Below are positions 11,601-23,224 of a stretch of 64,000 nt of DNA, one piece after another; positions within the stretch are counted from its first letter, which is position 1, and each line of letters opens with the position of its first letter. Origin of the DNA: Pterois miles (taxonomy: Eukaryota > Chordata > Actinopteri > Perciformes > Scorpaenidae). A model generated the notes under the pieces. The model saw nothing but the letters and a program-made list of their open reading frames with translations, was not told the origin of the DNA and searched no databases. Location: assembly GCA_947000775.1 (NCBI GenBank), contig CAMQGK010000299.1:4229501-4293500 (forward strand), given 5' to 3'. The position numbers were made by a program, and so were the translations under genes.

Positions 11601-14600
11601 TGGAGGAGAAAGTGTGAGGCCCGGAGGATGTTTGTCATTTACTCGTGCACAGGCTTAGTTAAAATGAAACATCATTATCTTTCCATTTCCAGTCATCAAA
11701 CAGCCAAACCCATCTCAGGAAGTATATGTCCCAGTGTTCATCCCACGCCCATCTGCTCTGTGGTCCCCTCTTTGATTTTAGTTCTAAGCTGTGGCTTTAT
11801 TTGCTGTGTGTGTGATGTGGTCTGTTTGCGTTGCCCCTGTGATGTGGCTGTCTGTGGATTTTGGTCGCTATGAGCCTGTGTTTGGTCATCAGGGTGGCAA
11901 TGGGCAAAGAGCAGCAGGAGAACAAGAGAGTGATCCGTAATTGCCAGCAGGAACTATCTCAGCAGAGTGCGGTGAGCATGAACAATCCCATGCTCAAATA
12001 ATTGATGATACTATCACTGTTTTGCAACCTCTGAATGAATGCTTACATGGTAGAAATGTGTCAAATCATGTTTACTATTTCTGTCCAAGGCCTTGATGTG
12101 CTCTCAGAGCCAATTGAAGGAGGCAGAAGAAGACAACTCGAAGCTGCAGCTTCAAGTCAAAGAGCTGAATGAGGAATACCGTGCGAGGCTCGTGTGCTAT
12201 GTGCAGGACTTAGCTGTGAGTTGCAGTGCTCACACAAGCACGTCTACAAAGTAATGTGGGACAAACACAACATCTATCTGCATGTCTTTCATTTAGGAGT
12301 ACGTCGATGGACTTGGAGAAGGTAAAAGCCCGTCTCAGACTTCTAAGGTGAGGGCACATGTGGACAGCATGCTCCAGGATGTTCGCTCATCCTACAGGGT
12401 CAGGGAGGAACAGCTCGCCTGTGCTGCTCGCTCATATAAGAAGAGGCTTCAGAGGGTCACCAAGACCCACCATGCGCTCCTTATTGCATACAGGTGAGAC
12501 TTCCTGCGTGCCTTACTGTTCGTTGACACACGGGTATGTGTCTTTTTTATGTCCTGCTTTTCAGTGTATATACTTATTCCATAATCATGCTCCTAACACT
12601 CACAACCTTTTTTGCTTATGACCCCTTGGTACAATGCCATTTGTACTTGTGACCCCTCATAACAAGTTGCATACAGTGGGCAACTATGGCTGCAAAAAGA
12701 AGTCTGATTGTATAGAAGTCAATGAGAAAATGAGCCTACTTCTTCAAACAGTGTAAACATGAGTTTATGGTCTCAATCGTTAGTTTCAAGTCTTCCTCAA
12801 TACAGCATGATGTTCATTTAGTAAATTATGGTCCCATGTACAGTAAAATAGACAATAAAGCTGGGTATGCTTTAGGGTGTGGCTACCTTGTGATTGACAG
12901 GTTGCTACCATGGTGTTGTCTGGTCTGGGAGTTGTCTGTGTTTTCATCTTACAGGTTTAACCCTTTCACAGTTCCTGAAAGTGAATTGTAAAATATAGGT
13001 CACCTAAAAATGCCTTATTCAGCGTTTGGTTGCACTTAACTCCACCCTCTGGTGTCATTTCTGGTTGCAAATAACCAAGATGGTGACGGCCAAAATGCCA
13101 AACTTGTGGCTTCATAATTGCGATCCAGAGCTGTGAACATGGGAGTGATTTTCCTTTCACAGATGATGAATTTTGAAAACTTTTAGGGGCCTTAAGAGGT
13201 AAACAATTTGGTATTTTAAAAGGGAATAAAGCAAAGATTAGATTCAATAAAAAAAAACAACACAATTTTGAGTGGTAGGGTAGCAGCACTACCATCAAGA
13301 GCAAATTCCCAGTTAATCCATAATGAGTCACTGATTGCTACACTGTGATCATTAGGGTTCAAAGAGAGCAGATCGTAGCCAAACCAGAGAGCGGTCTTGA
13401 CCCTGGACCCCCAGAAGCCCACTTCAGCCTGGAGCCCACTGAGCTCAGAGATGAAACTGAGAGGGAGCTCCAGCACCTTCGCCAGGACAAAGCGAGGCTG
13501 GAGGGTCAGCTGCAGGCAGCCCAGGAGCAGGTAGATTGTTGCTTTGAACCGGGTCGATCTGCTTTTGTTTTGTCTGGTGAATGCTTGTATTTGGTCCGTG
13601 GGGATTCTTCTTTGTGTCCATAGTTACTTCCCTTATAAAGCCAAACAGAGTTTGTTTTGTGAGCAGTGAACCAGAGAAATGACTTCAAAGTTTTTGTCCT
13701 ACAGCAGCAGAAAGCGATGCTGCTGCAGATCGTGTAGCAGAACTGATGGGTATTATTAAATCTTGACTGGGTGGTTGTCACAGTGACTATTGGCGCAATG
13801 TCAGCAGTTAATGTTTATATCAGATGTTTTTTTTAAAGAAACTGTTTGCTTTTTAGGAAATACGCAAATTTGTATAGTAGAGCAGTGACTTCCAACCAGC
13901 GGGGACTCCAGGAAGTCACTGCACCGGGCCAAGGGATATTCAAACAGTGTGACATCCCATAAAAACATTTCTGTTTGTGTACAGATTAAACAAACAGGAT
14001 TTAACATGTTGATCCAGGCTAACTGCTACCAGGCTAGCTGTTTCTTCATATTAACCATACAAACATGAGAGAGGTGTAGTAGAAGTTTATTCCCTAAAAT
14101 TTGAACTATTCCTTTAACATGTTCAGATATTTCTGGCCAAGTTGTGTGTGAAAGACTGTTTAGATTCTGTTTACGTCACACTTCAAATTGACATTGCCTC
14201 ATTGTTTTACATAATTTAATATATGTTTATGGTGATTCATGACCTTCACTCTGACTTTTCTGTGACAGTTGGCTGTCCTCAAAATGCCTGTTCCGAATTT
14301 GAGCTGTCAGGAGTGAGTGTCATTTTTTAGTTTTTACCAAATGACAAATGTGGTCAGCTGTGGGTTGTATCATTAAAAGTTATGAAATATGAATCTTTAT
14401 CAGGCCGGCATGTGAGGAATCCTGGTCGGACATAAGGAAACAGCTGAGGGAGATCACAGATTCTTCGCTGGTAAACAAATAAACTGTGGATCGTCAAATT
14501 ACATCCCTCACACAAACCTCACTTAAAAACTTTAGTTTGAGAAAACAATTTTTCTGTGATGAAGGTTGATTTGATTTCCTTTCTTCAATCAGGTGGGCTT

Positions 14601-14862
14601 TGAGAAGGCGCGCGCTCTTCTCATCACCAGGGCAACACTTGCAGAGGCGCAGGTGTCGGAGTTGCAGCACTACATCGACAACCACCTGGGCAGGTCAGGA
14701 AGTCGGCTGATGTGTATGTCATAAAATGTTCACTTTCAGAGGAGCGTTACATTGAGCTTTACCACTACCTGCAGGTATAAGGAGGAGATCGCACATCTCT
14801 GCAGATTGCATGGGATACAGGAGGCCGGCCGTTCCCAAAGTGCGAATTCACCACTCCGTTAA
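8638..14862 (+). CDS. ccdc78: Coiled-coil domain-containing protein 78
   Basis: Fourteen coding exons join without a break into 554 residues: 8638-8709, 8941-9072, 9172-9258, 10643-10999, 11355-11405, 11525-11613, 11893-11971, 12090-12215, 12297-12493, 13356-13530, 14269-14312, 14404-14470, 14593-14693 and 14775-14862. All introns are GT-AG and the total is 1,665 nt. The start is the first ATG in the opening exon (MDRQDHQTTSTDLQERL). Almost the whole protein is heptad-rich coiled coil (ELxxENxxLRDKNERLFTK, SAEARLKVGEKSGRDLTEEY, LREITDSSLVGFEKARALL). The segments SMLQDVRSSYRVREEQLA, KKRLQRVTKTHHALLIAYR and ELQHYIDNHLGRYKEEI support CCDC78, whose N-terminal part carries the DUF4472 coiled-coil region. 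CCDC78 is known as a deuterosome component needed for centriole amplification in multiciliated cells and is also linked to a human myopathy. It is tail-to-tail with metrn, its human neighbour. Introns 3, 9 and 10 carry mobile elements. Confidence 0.93.
9435..10595. mobile_element. Possible TIR-bounded DNA element in ccdc78 intron 3
   Basis: Near the left edge is AAGGTGACCAGGTGTCCCA, and near the right edge the inverted form TGGGATCTGGTCACCCTAA. These could be terminal inverted repeats around ~1.16 kb. Inside is non-coding text plus a LINE-1-like fragment (separate entry). Target-site duplication is not clear, so the boundary call is tentative. Confidence 0.45.
10005..10390 (+). mobile_element. 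L1-like LINE ORF2 C-terminal fragment, inactive
   Basis: The plus strand reads KLIYKYFPTKKML, an expanded lysine run from an A-tract (10051-10070), then WGIQQCDLCRFCEEEEESD, IHLCWYSKNVALFW and, after a frame change, NNIIILAKAYIVYLK. This matches the end of L1-type ORF2 proteins: the conserved FPTKK-L-KWGI segment, the CxxC...H...C zinc-knuckle-like stretch and the IxxAKxYIY block. It is truncated, frameshifted and without the polymerase. It lies in sense orientation in ccdc78 intron 3. Confidence 0.75.
12660..13140 (+). repeat. Dispersed repeat family R1, copy 1 (ccdc78 intron 9)
   Basis: This block matches the repeat at 62675-63475 in shared text such as 'caaaaagaagtctgattgt', 'gtaaacatgagtttatgg' and 'tcctcaatacagcatgatg'. 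Shared with the 47060-47417 copy as well are 'cttgtgattgacaggttgct' and 'ggccaaaat'. All three copies have the same orientation. No coding potential is seen. Confidence 0.75.
13780..14118 (-). mobile_element. Teleost MITE copy in ccdc78 intron 10 (minus orientation)
   Basis: The right edge 'gaactattcctttaac' is the inverted form of TTAAAGGAATAGTT, the end of a widespread fish MITE recalled from memory. Inside, the minus strand contains 'aaacagctagcctgg' and 'ttgtttaatctgtac', as in the related fragment at 37190-37330. There is no ORF of note. Confidence 0.6.
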
Positions 14863-16778
14863 GAAAACTGGCCACAAAATCTGAACCCCAGTCATATATT
14901 GCAATGTAGTTTAAAATCACATAGTTTAAGACATTTTATTTTAGTGAATTCATACACAAACCAGTGCTTGTAAGCTGGTTTTATTCAAATTGAAACAGTT
15001 CCTTTTTAGGTGGACACTAATTGGAAATCTATCTTAATACCTTCAGAGAAAATAATGGTGTGTATTTAGACACCATCACTAGGTGGTGCTGCTCCTGCAG
15101 GTGGTTTTCTCTATGAAAGGCCCCCAAAGAAATCCGGCCTTGAGAAAAAAATGCCTGGAATGTTTGTAAAGCTTATGTCAATTTCACGAGCTCGGGAGAA
15201 GAAAGCGTGGTGACAATGAGGGGTCACCCTGGTGAGAATAATGTCATTACATGTTACCCAGACACATACATGCCCGTGAATACTTCCCCCTCAATGCTGT
15301 GCTGAGAACTATGGCACAAACAAACCAGGCTTTTTTTCCAGAATGAAGGTTCATATTTATAACCTCGGTGTTGGCGTGAATAGGCATCTATTCCCTTTAA
15401 ATCCCTTTAACAGTGAAAGGCTCTGCATTTTTTTCTGGTGTGTTTTGGTAGCTGGGCTTCTGCCATAGCTGGCATAACTTAATATTGGGAAATCCCTTTT
15501 GGAAAAGGTCCTTTTTAATCGCTGAAAAGCTGGTTAAGAAGTGTCAGTAAGATTTATGTTTTATGTTTAAAAAGATAAAATATGCTGGGTGACGATGGAA
15601 AAAGTGGAGATGGAAAGAGTCATACACATGTCACCCCGATCCCCTTTTCAGGGGACATGCCAGCCGTGGGAGGCAGGGCGCAGGGGTGTGAAAGTTTGAG
15701 AGGAATGGGAAGTGGGATTTTGTTAGTAATGTATTACACTCCCAGGGCCCTGGGAAAAGGGGTGGGGGGTGTTCAGCTTGGGTCTGTGCCAACATAGTCA
15801 CTGTGCCAAAGCGCCGGGGTGCTGGGGACCACTCCTCACCGGCAGATCTGTGGGAAAATCAAAACCAGGTTGTTCTTTGCTGCTCCGCCAACAAAGGCAG
15901 AGACATGATGTGCCTGCAGAGGCCTCTGCAAACTCGTACAAATAAAGTGTACTCTGAGTAAACAAAAGCAAGAAACGTAGTAAATAAGTAGAAGAAATTA
16001 TAACATTGCAAATGCACAGAGTAGAGGGTGAAGTCTGGTGTACCACAGCTGGTCTCCAAGGCAACGTGCCAAGTTTTCCTCCCAATTTATGGCATTCTGT
16101 AAAAGTCCACTTCTTGGACTGTGAACAACTTTTTTATTAACAACTATATGTGGTCACTATTATGATGCACATACTGGTCATAATAATTATTAGATTAGAT
16201 TAAATTGGTCCAATAGATGTGGCAACAAAAAACAGCTTTAATCTAAATAATGATTTTGTTACCATGTTGAAAATATGACACAGACACGGTTTAAATAGTA
16301 TAAAAAGTCCCACAGAAAGGAGTGGTTGGTCATATCATCTGATATGAAACATCTGTTCAGACTTCAGTGAAACAACCAGAGGTCGTGGCTTTTGACAAGT
16401 TTTGTTTTTAAGCTAATTTATAAATAAAACTCAATGATAATGACTGAGAAAGTTCCGGTGTCATTTATCTCCCAACCCCAGGGTCAGTGTCAGGTCAGGG
16501 TAAACCCCCCAAACCTGCGTACGATAAATCAGTTTATGTGAAGCAGCAATTGATTGATAAGCTATGACTTGTGCATGTGGTGAATCTTAGCTCAGTAGGA
16601 GCAGTTGAAAGCATTTTTCACAGATGTGAAAGCCAGCAGCAGCAGCATGTAGTCAGTTTAGTAATTTGTTTATGCTTTTTATATCCGTTCAATCCAATCA
16701 GTTTCGTAACTTTTTATTGTTTTGCTGTATCTGGAGTAAAGCACATTATCATAAAATGTTACTATGAAGTTGCCATTT
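14863..16778. other. Intergenic region downstream of ccdc78
   Basis: This region contains the ccdc78 3'UTR of unknown length. An AATAAA near 15940 is a distant candidate signal. Short open frames at 15582-16085 overlap on opposite strands and show no family motif. No RNA gene or repeat family is recognised. Confidence 0.4.
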
Positions 16779-17578
16779 AAAGGTTAATTTTGGTATTCTT
16801 CAACCGAGACCCCATGCTCACCATGTTTTTGTGTCTACATGACTAATGGGGACAATGGTATACGAAATTGGTCCAGTATTGGGGGAGAGTGCTGTAACCG
16901 GCAGCCAAAAACGAGCTGCGAGGACAAGTGAGCAGCTTCGAAATAATGTAAAAATTCTCTAAAATGTATTGCTTCTGCCCCTGACAGGCTCAGATTGTTA
17001 TTATAAGTGTCTGACGACATTATGGAAAGGATCCTACATAGAGATGAAATATTTTTTCACTTTTCGCTTGATTTGGTCTCTTTGTAATCGTGTCCAAATC
17101 CCAAGGAGAAGTCTTGTTGTGAAATCTGGATATCTGTATACTCATTCAAAGACCTTATCCACATTGTAGAAATCATCTAAATATTCAGCCATGACAGTGA
17201 GAATATCCTAGACTATGTTTTCTGTACTATACACAACAAACTCCTGCCTGGCTGGCTCTCACGTTTCCACCGTGGATATACAGTGTTCCTCTATTCCACC
17301 GTCTTTTGGCAACACGTCACCTCGCCAGATTTCTAAGCGTGACTTCTCCTCGAGCAAGACTCTTTCTATAATGTCAGACACTTTTAATAACAATCAAACC
17401 TTTACTGGATGTAAAAGAGGATGCCAGCCTCCACCGGTAGCACCATATTGCAGTTTGTGAATAGCGTTCTCCTCAGTACTGGACCAATGTAGAAATTGTT
17501 GTAGTCATTAATCAGTTAGACAAAAAACATGGAGGCATAGGGTCCAGGTTGAAAAATATGTGTTACTCTTTAATGATC
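16779..17578. mobile_element. Inverted-repeat element (MITE-like) of about 0.8 kb
   Basis: The left end reads TTTAAAGGTTAATTTTGG, then 'cttcaaccgagaccccatgc', 'catgtttttgtgtctacatgac' and 'ggtccagtattggg'. The right end contains the reverse complements in reverse order: 'cagtactggaccaatg', 'agacaaaaaacatgg', 'gcatagggtccaggttgaa' and 'ctttaatg'. Long imperfect terminal inverted repeats around a unique centre mark a non-autonomous DNA element. No transposase is present. Confidence 0.7.
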
Positions 17579-18439
17579 GTCAGATGTGTGTGTTTTTTTT
17601 TTGTTGCATTTAGTCCTTCAGTATAATACATTTTAAACTCAGCTCAGCTCTTTTAAGATCAGTCTAATTGAATTCTTCTGTCTCATCAAAACTGAGCATT
17701 TTAAGCTTCACGCAGCATTTATTCCAGGACTACTGCACTGCGTTCTGTAATAATACTGTGCAGGAGTTGCCTCTGTACTAAAGAGCTAATGTCCAGCACT
17801 CTCCAGAGATGACCACCACCTCAGCCACTGAAATGTTCCTAAATAGTCTTCATATTATCTTATACTGGCAAAAAAATGCAGCAAAAACTGTAGTTGTCCA
17901 GTTGTTTATTCTGTCCTTTTGGTCTGACACAAAGTTGTCTAATCCTTTTTGTCATGAAATAAAATAACTGAGTGTGACTCTAAAATTCAAACTTAAGTTT
18001 TTAGTTATTTATTTCAGGGTTCAACGTTAATGTTTTTTTCCTCAGTCAAAAATCTACTTGCTCAAAGGCAGATTCCTTTATTAATGGTCAAATAACAACG
18101 ATGACCAAAGTTAACTGTCAAGTTTAACAAGTTTTTTTTTTCTAAATTAATCTGGAGTTTTACTCACATTCTCTAACGCCACTCAACTAAACTGTTTCCA
18201 GGATAACTGAAATGCTCGCTTGTGCTTCAGCTCATAAACTTTGTCTTTACCTGCTGCCATTTTCTCGCGAGTGCTTGGTATTGCCCATGTGCAACTATCA
18301 ACAGAGGTGAGAAGGAAGCAAGATGGTTCAGTCCTTCACCACGTCTATCATCAGCTCTGGAAAAAGTGATGCGTTTAATTCTTTCTTACTATTTGACCGA
18401 TTGGGCAAGTGAGTCAATGAGGCATTTCACTTACCTACT
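17579..18439. other. Intergenic DNA, no feature recognised
   Basis: The segment is AT-rich with short homopolymer runs. I see no coding potential, RNA gene or clear repeat boundary. Confidence 0.4.
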
Positions 18440-18762
18440 TATTGTTGGAACGATTATTTTCATTGTTGATTAATCTGTCAAATTAATCAATTATGAGTTA
18501 ATTGATTGCTTGTTTAGTTTATAAAATGTCAGAAAATGGTGAATCAGTGTTTCCCGAAGCACAAGATGACGTCCTCAAATGTCTTGTTTTGTCCGCAACT
18601 CAAAGATATTCAGTTTACTATCACAGAGGAGTGAAGAAGCAAGAAAATATTCATATTTAAGAAGATTTTATACTTTAACAAGGTACTTTTTTTTTTATTG
18701 ATTATTAGAATAGTTGCTGATTATTTGAATAGTTAAATCAATAAATCGTAGCAGCTCTATTG
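18440..18762. repeat. Dispersed teleost inverted-repeat element (AT-rich ends)
   Basis: The body contains 'ataaaatgtcagaaaatgg', 'cccgaagcacaagatgacg', 'ctcaaatgtcttgttttgtc' and 'caaagatattcagtttac'. I recognise these as an extremely common percomorph repeat flanked by 'attaatc'-rich arms. The arms here are 'aacgattattttcattg...gattaatc' on the left and 'gattattagaatagttg...aatcgtagcagctct' on the right, roughly inverted to each other. It is non-coding. Confidence 0.65.
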
Positions 18763-18845
18763 TTGAGCCCTGGATCAGGGAGTTGAAAACTATTACCTAC
18801 ACAATAGTGTTATGCTTGTCCTACAACACAGTCTAGTAAAACACT

Positions 18846-19045
18846 AAGATAAGATAAGATAAGATATTCCTTTATTTGTCCCACAGTGGAGAAATTTACA
18901 TGTTACAGCAGCAAAGTGGATAGTGCGGTAAACAAGAATAAGAATAAGAAGAAGCATAGATTTTAAAAGAGTATTAATACAAATAAATAAAACAATATAT
19001 ACATAATAGAAAAGTAGAGCTAAATATGTCCAGCATATTAAAAAA
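18846..19045 (-). repeat. 3' end of a retroelement, minus orientation, with (AAGAT)n tail
   Basis: Five AAGAT units are followed by 'attcctttatttgtcccaca' and 'gtggagaaatttacatg'. Read on the minus strand this gives the usual SINE/LINE 3' end 'ccactgtgggacaaataaag' plus a TCTTA tail. The SINE at 22722-23035 ends in the same 'cccactgtgggactaataaa' motif, so the two may share an ancestral 3' end. Confidence 0.65.
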
Positions 19046-21046
19046 CTAAAACACACTAATAGTTTTGTTGTCAACAGATGACAGAAAATTCATAATAATA
19101 TTGTGACTGCTTTTTAACAAAAATCCATAGAATATTGTGGTTTACATTAAGACGCTGACCTAATCAACACCACAAGTGCAAGTAAGCGTTTGATGCTTAT
19201 TCACTTTCTCTGCTCTCATCTGTTTTGTTGATGGTGCTTCAGGCCCAGATTTTGTTTTGTGATCAGCTCAGTGGGAACGAGGTTGGATGAATGTGTCGTT
19301 CCGAGGATGGGAAGCAGGGTGGAGCGACGCAGAGGAAGTACCTCACATGGCCTGCGATGGGCCACTCGTCAAGAGACCCTTTGTTTTAGGAGGTTAATGC
19401 CTAATTGATACAGGCTTAATGAGTGCGGGCTGTGTGTGCAGTGTGTGAGCCGGGGGGCTGGACTGCCCTGCCGTAATTGGAACGGACAAGCCTTGTGTGG
19501 AGGAGTGCTCAGGGAAAGGATTTATGGGAACGCAAGGAAAGTAGAGGCCGAGTGGGAATGAGGAAGAAAAGGTGACAATGAGTAAGAGGAATGTGGAGGC
19601 AGTGGGAGAGGAATCCGGTGTGATAGGGAGAGTATTGCAAGATCATGAGAAAGAAGTGGAGTGACAATGGAAACGTGTGCATGAGTGTTCCCATGGATGT
19701 TTAGTTAATGCTCATTCAAGTTTTCTGGGGTGTTTCTTGAATTCTCCCATGATACTGATTGATTTTACATTGCTGCAGTTTGTATGTAATGCACCAATAG
19801 ATAGGATTAGTTCAGTACAATTTTTATGCTTGATATGAATGAACTAATACAAAAATCCCAACATAAACTATGTAACTGAGACACCTGTCTTTTCTTTTCT
19901 GATGAGCTGTCTTTTCGACCCCCTCTCTCAGTCTGACAGTCTCAGACTATTCATGCAAGAGTCCCCAGCTTCCCCCCAGACAAGCTTTCAGTATGAAGGC
20001 TGGAGAGGCATTAAGAGGGAGGAGGGGCAGGAGAGGGGAGCACAGAAGAACTGTGCACTTCAGAAAACCTTGAAGAATCAGGACTGAAAGCTATGGAGAT
20101 TCTGGGTGGCTATGAGAGGAGAAAAACAATGAACAGAAGAAAAATAAAGGATCAGATGAGAGGGGAAACAATAGAAAATGGATATTTGGAAGTGAGGCTG
20201 AAACAGCGAGCTGTACAGAGACAAATTGGAAGGTATAAAATGTGGAGGAAAGACAGAATATTGTGAGAAAATGGAGGAGTTACAGTAAGGGTGAGAAAGA
20301 CAGGGGAGGGAGGCAGCTTGATGAACAAGAGCGAGTGAGAATGAGGCTGAGTGTCGGTGAGGGAAGGAGAGAGGGACAGACCCTCTGTTTTCCCACACTC
20401 GGCCGGTTCCCACAGCGGACCTGGCTAATCCCTGTCTTAATTGGGGGAGAATTCCAGCGCACATGTTCCCCTGGAATGAGCGTAGAGCGACGGGAGAGGA
20501 AGGCTCAGGGAGCCTCTGACACATCAGACAGGCCACAGCGGCTGGGCTGATGCACAATGTGTGGGTGCACTTTGTTGGAATATAAACACGCCGCCCGACT
20601 GTCAGCACGTCTGGTGCATAAATGGCTTCACAAGTTTCTCTGTTTCTTTTTCTCCTCACTCGATCCGACGCGAGAAGTGCTCTTAGTAGCCACTTAGCAT
20701 TGCTTAGTGCACATGTGAGAAGTATGTAGCTTGAAAGTTTAATTTCATGAATGTTAAAAGGAAAAGCCAACCTAAAACACTTTGAAGCTGTCAGTTCACC
20801 CAAATTACAAAAAGACATATTTTTCCCCTTCTAGTTCTCACTTTCAGCTTTGTGCCAAGAATTTAAGATATTTATCTCAAAATGTCTGGCGATATTCAGT
20901 GATATTCAATATAACATTGGTGAATAGGATTTTGGAGCATTTGCAGCAGCTAAAGAGCCATGTTTTCTTTAGGAGTTGGTGGAGACCAAATTAAAAGAGA
21001 GGGGGGGGCACAATGTCACTCCATATCTGCTGGATGTGTAAATAGT
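19046..21046. other. Intergenic region with purine-rich tract
   Basis: From about 19500 to 20540 the plus strand is strongly biased to A and G, which creates long stop-free frames on the minus strand. One is a 246-codon frame at 20078-20818, rich in Ser, Pro and Phe. No domain, codon pattern or splice structure supports a gene. The region around 20390-20620 is more GC-rich and could be regulatory, but this is not testable here. Confidence 0.4.
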
Positions 21047-21680
21047 AGGGCACTCAATCAATTAAAATATTTAATCGTGATAAATTGCTAATTAATCACA
21101 TATTTTTTATGTTCAAAATGTACCTTAAAGGGAGATTTTGTGAAGTATTTAATACTCCTATCAACATGGGAGTGGGTAAATATGCTGCTTTACGGAACTG
21201 TATGTATATATTTATTATTAGAAATTAGTTAACAACTCAAAACAATGACAAATATCATCCAGAAACCCTCACGAGTACTGCATGTAGCATAAAATATATG
21301 CTCAAATCATGACAACAGACAACAACAGCTGTCAGTGTGCTGACTTGACTATGACTTGCCCCAAACTGCATGTGATTATCATAAAGTGGGCATGTCTGTA
21401 AAGGGGAGAGTCATTCATTCATTCACATATCTTGAGGTCAGAGGTCAAGGTCAGCTTTGGAGCGTTGTTTACCAATGGTACCAATGGTAATGGTACCAAT
21501 GGAGTTCTGTAGGTTTCTGGTTTCATATGATACCAGTATCTTCATTTCTCTTCTAGCTTTAAAACTGAGCTTGATGCAACATCCAAGAGGTCGATTGCAT
21601 TAATGCATTTAAGAAATTTGGTGGCGTTAAAATGAATTTGCTTTAATGCGTGATTGTCACATCAACTTTGACAGCCCTAG
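21047..21680. mobile_element. Non-autonomous inverted-repeat DNA element, copy B (hAT-like ends)
   Basis: This is an opposite-orientation copy of the element at 4180-4870. Its ends are TAGGGCACTC on the left and GACAGCCCTA on the right. Shared internal text includes, on the minus strand, 'tttacagacatgcccacttt', 'cagtttggggcaagtcat' and 'tgagggtttctggat'. A short tandem duplication of 'accaatggt' units sits near 21470-21500. There is no transposase ORF. Confidence 0.72.
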
Positions 21681-22721
21681 CCAATTGTTTGGTAAGTTTG
21701 GTGAATCACCTTTTTTAAGAGAATAAAAACAATAACAGCTCTTGGAGTAGCTCATAATTTTAATATTCTCAAATCACCAAACATAGAGAACATGACAGCA
21801 TAATGAGATATTTCCAGAGCAGTTCTGAAGTGGTTTGAATATGTTTTGTTTAGCTAAAACCAAAAGTAAATAACAGGTTTTGCTGAAGGTAACAAAGGCA
21901 ATTTTTCCATCAACAGTTGCCTCAATAGACCAGAATGCAATGCAGCTACGGCACATTTTGGGTTTAGAGTAAAGGATTTGGGTCAAAGGTATACATCATT
22001 GTTCATGAGTTAGTTTGCTTGTGGGTATCTGTCACATAATGCTTGATTGTAAGCAATAACATCACTGCTTTTCTCTGGTGATTGTTCAAATGAATCCTGG
22101 GAAATGTAGGAAATCATCAATTTATGTAAAAGTTAGAGAAGCTTGAGAGAAACAGGACAGAACTGCAAACATTAATATAGATGTTACCAATTGATCATAT
22201 TACACAACTTCTGTATCAAATTAGCTGTTTTTCCTTTAATCCTAATAAATGAGCATACGTTACATAATACGTCCCATTTATAATTAAATATTGTCACGTT
22301 TTCACATAAGTTCACAGCACAGTGCACCAGGCGTATCTGTTGACAAATCTGGCCCTGAAGCTGCATTTTGCAGGAGAGAAATTCAAGGAGATACTAGTAA
22401 CATAACAAAACCACTGAGTGGCAGTTTCGTTCCTGCCTACCTCTTTCCATGAACAATAGGCACAGTGCACTATGTCTCTGAGTAGGTAACCCAAGATGAC
22501 TTCTCTGAGGAGAAAGATAACAGGCAAAAAATGGGTGCAGAAGGGGAGAGAGGTGGGTGGCAGGTAGCAAGAAAAGAACTGAACTGATCCGCCAGGGAGG
22601 TTTCTCCCCGTTGTGTAGACAATCAGACAGGTTTAGTCAGAAAAACATAATCCTCGCTGGTTAATTGGCAGGGCTGGAGAGCCCTTCCAAACCCAGGTGT
22701 GCTCCCTTGTAATGGGTAATT
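21681..22721. other. Intergenic DNA, no feature recognised
   Basis: This is mixed-composition DNA with only short chance frames. I see no repeat copy shared with the rest of the window and no RNA gene. Confidence 0.4.
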
Positions 22722-23036
22722 GGGGGCGGCAGTAGCTCAGTCCGTAAGGACTTGGGTTAGGATGTGGAGGACCCGGGTTCAAATCCCCCATGGACCAAGA
22801 CCAACTGGTTGCTGGAGAGGTGCCAGTTTACCTCTTGGGCACTGCCGAGGTGCCCCTGAGCAAGGCACCAAACCCCCAACTGCTCTGGGCGCTTGTCAGG
22901 AGCAGCCCCCTCACTCTGACATCTCTCCATTGACATATATGTACTATGTACTGTGTACTGTGAACAACAGAGTGTAAAACTGAATTTCCCCACTGTGGGA
23001 CTAATAAAGGACTATCTTCTTCTTCTTCTTCTTAGA
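22722..23036 (+). mobile_element. tRNA-derived SINE with (CTT)n tail
   Basis: The head looks like a tRNA gene: a box-A-like TAGCTCAGTCCGTAAGG near 22733 and box-B-like GGGTTCAAATCCCC near 22775. The body follows with 'tgcccctgagcaaggcacc' and 'aactgctctgggcgctt', and the 3' end with 'ttccccactgtgggacta' and 'taataaagga', then about seven CTT units. It has the organisation of percomorph AFC-type tRNA SINEs (name from memory). It is clearly different in body from the SINE at 7227-7560. Confidence 0.8.
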
Positions 23037-23224
23037 CTCTCAGTCTGGGGTTTAACATGCAGAACGCTGACGTCAGCCGCATGAGGAAATAAGACAGGGA
23101 ACTCAAGAGCATTACCAAGGGTTCTGATTATAGATGAGGATTTTAGCAGAGGATGAACTGTAGGAAAATGTAAGTAACACTTAGGATATAATCATCTTTT
23201 AATATATGTTAGTGAATATTTTAT

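Noticed and set aside
15582..16085. Open frames downstream of ccdc78
   Set aside because: Opposite-strand frames overlap, with no motif and no splice context.
20078..20818. 246-codon open frame on the minus strand, the longest single frame in the intergenic regions
   Set aside because: It lies opposite a purine-rich tract, which removes stop codons on the minus strand. Composition is biased to Ser, Pro and Phe, no domain is visible, and there is no splice or promoter context.
22733..22790. Possible genuine tRNA gene
   Set aside because: Box A and box B are present but no full cloverleaf is evident, and the segment continues straight into a SINE body with a CTT tail.
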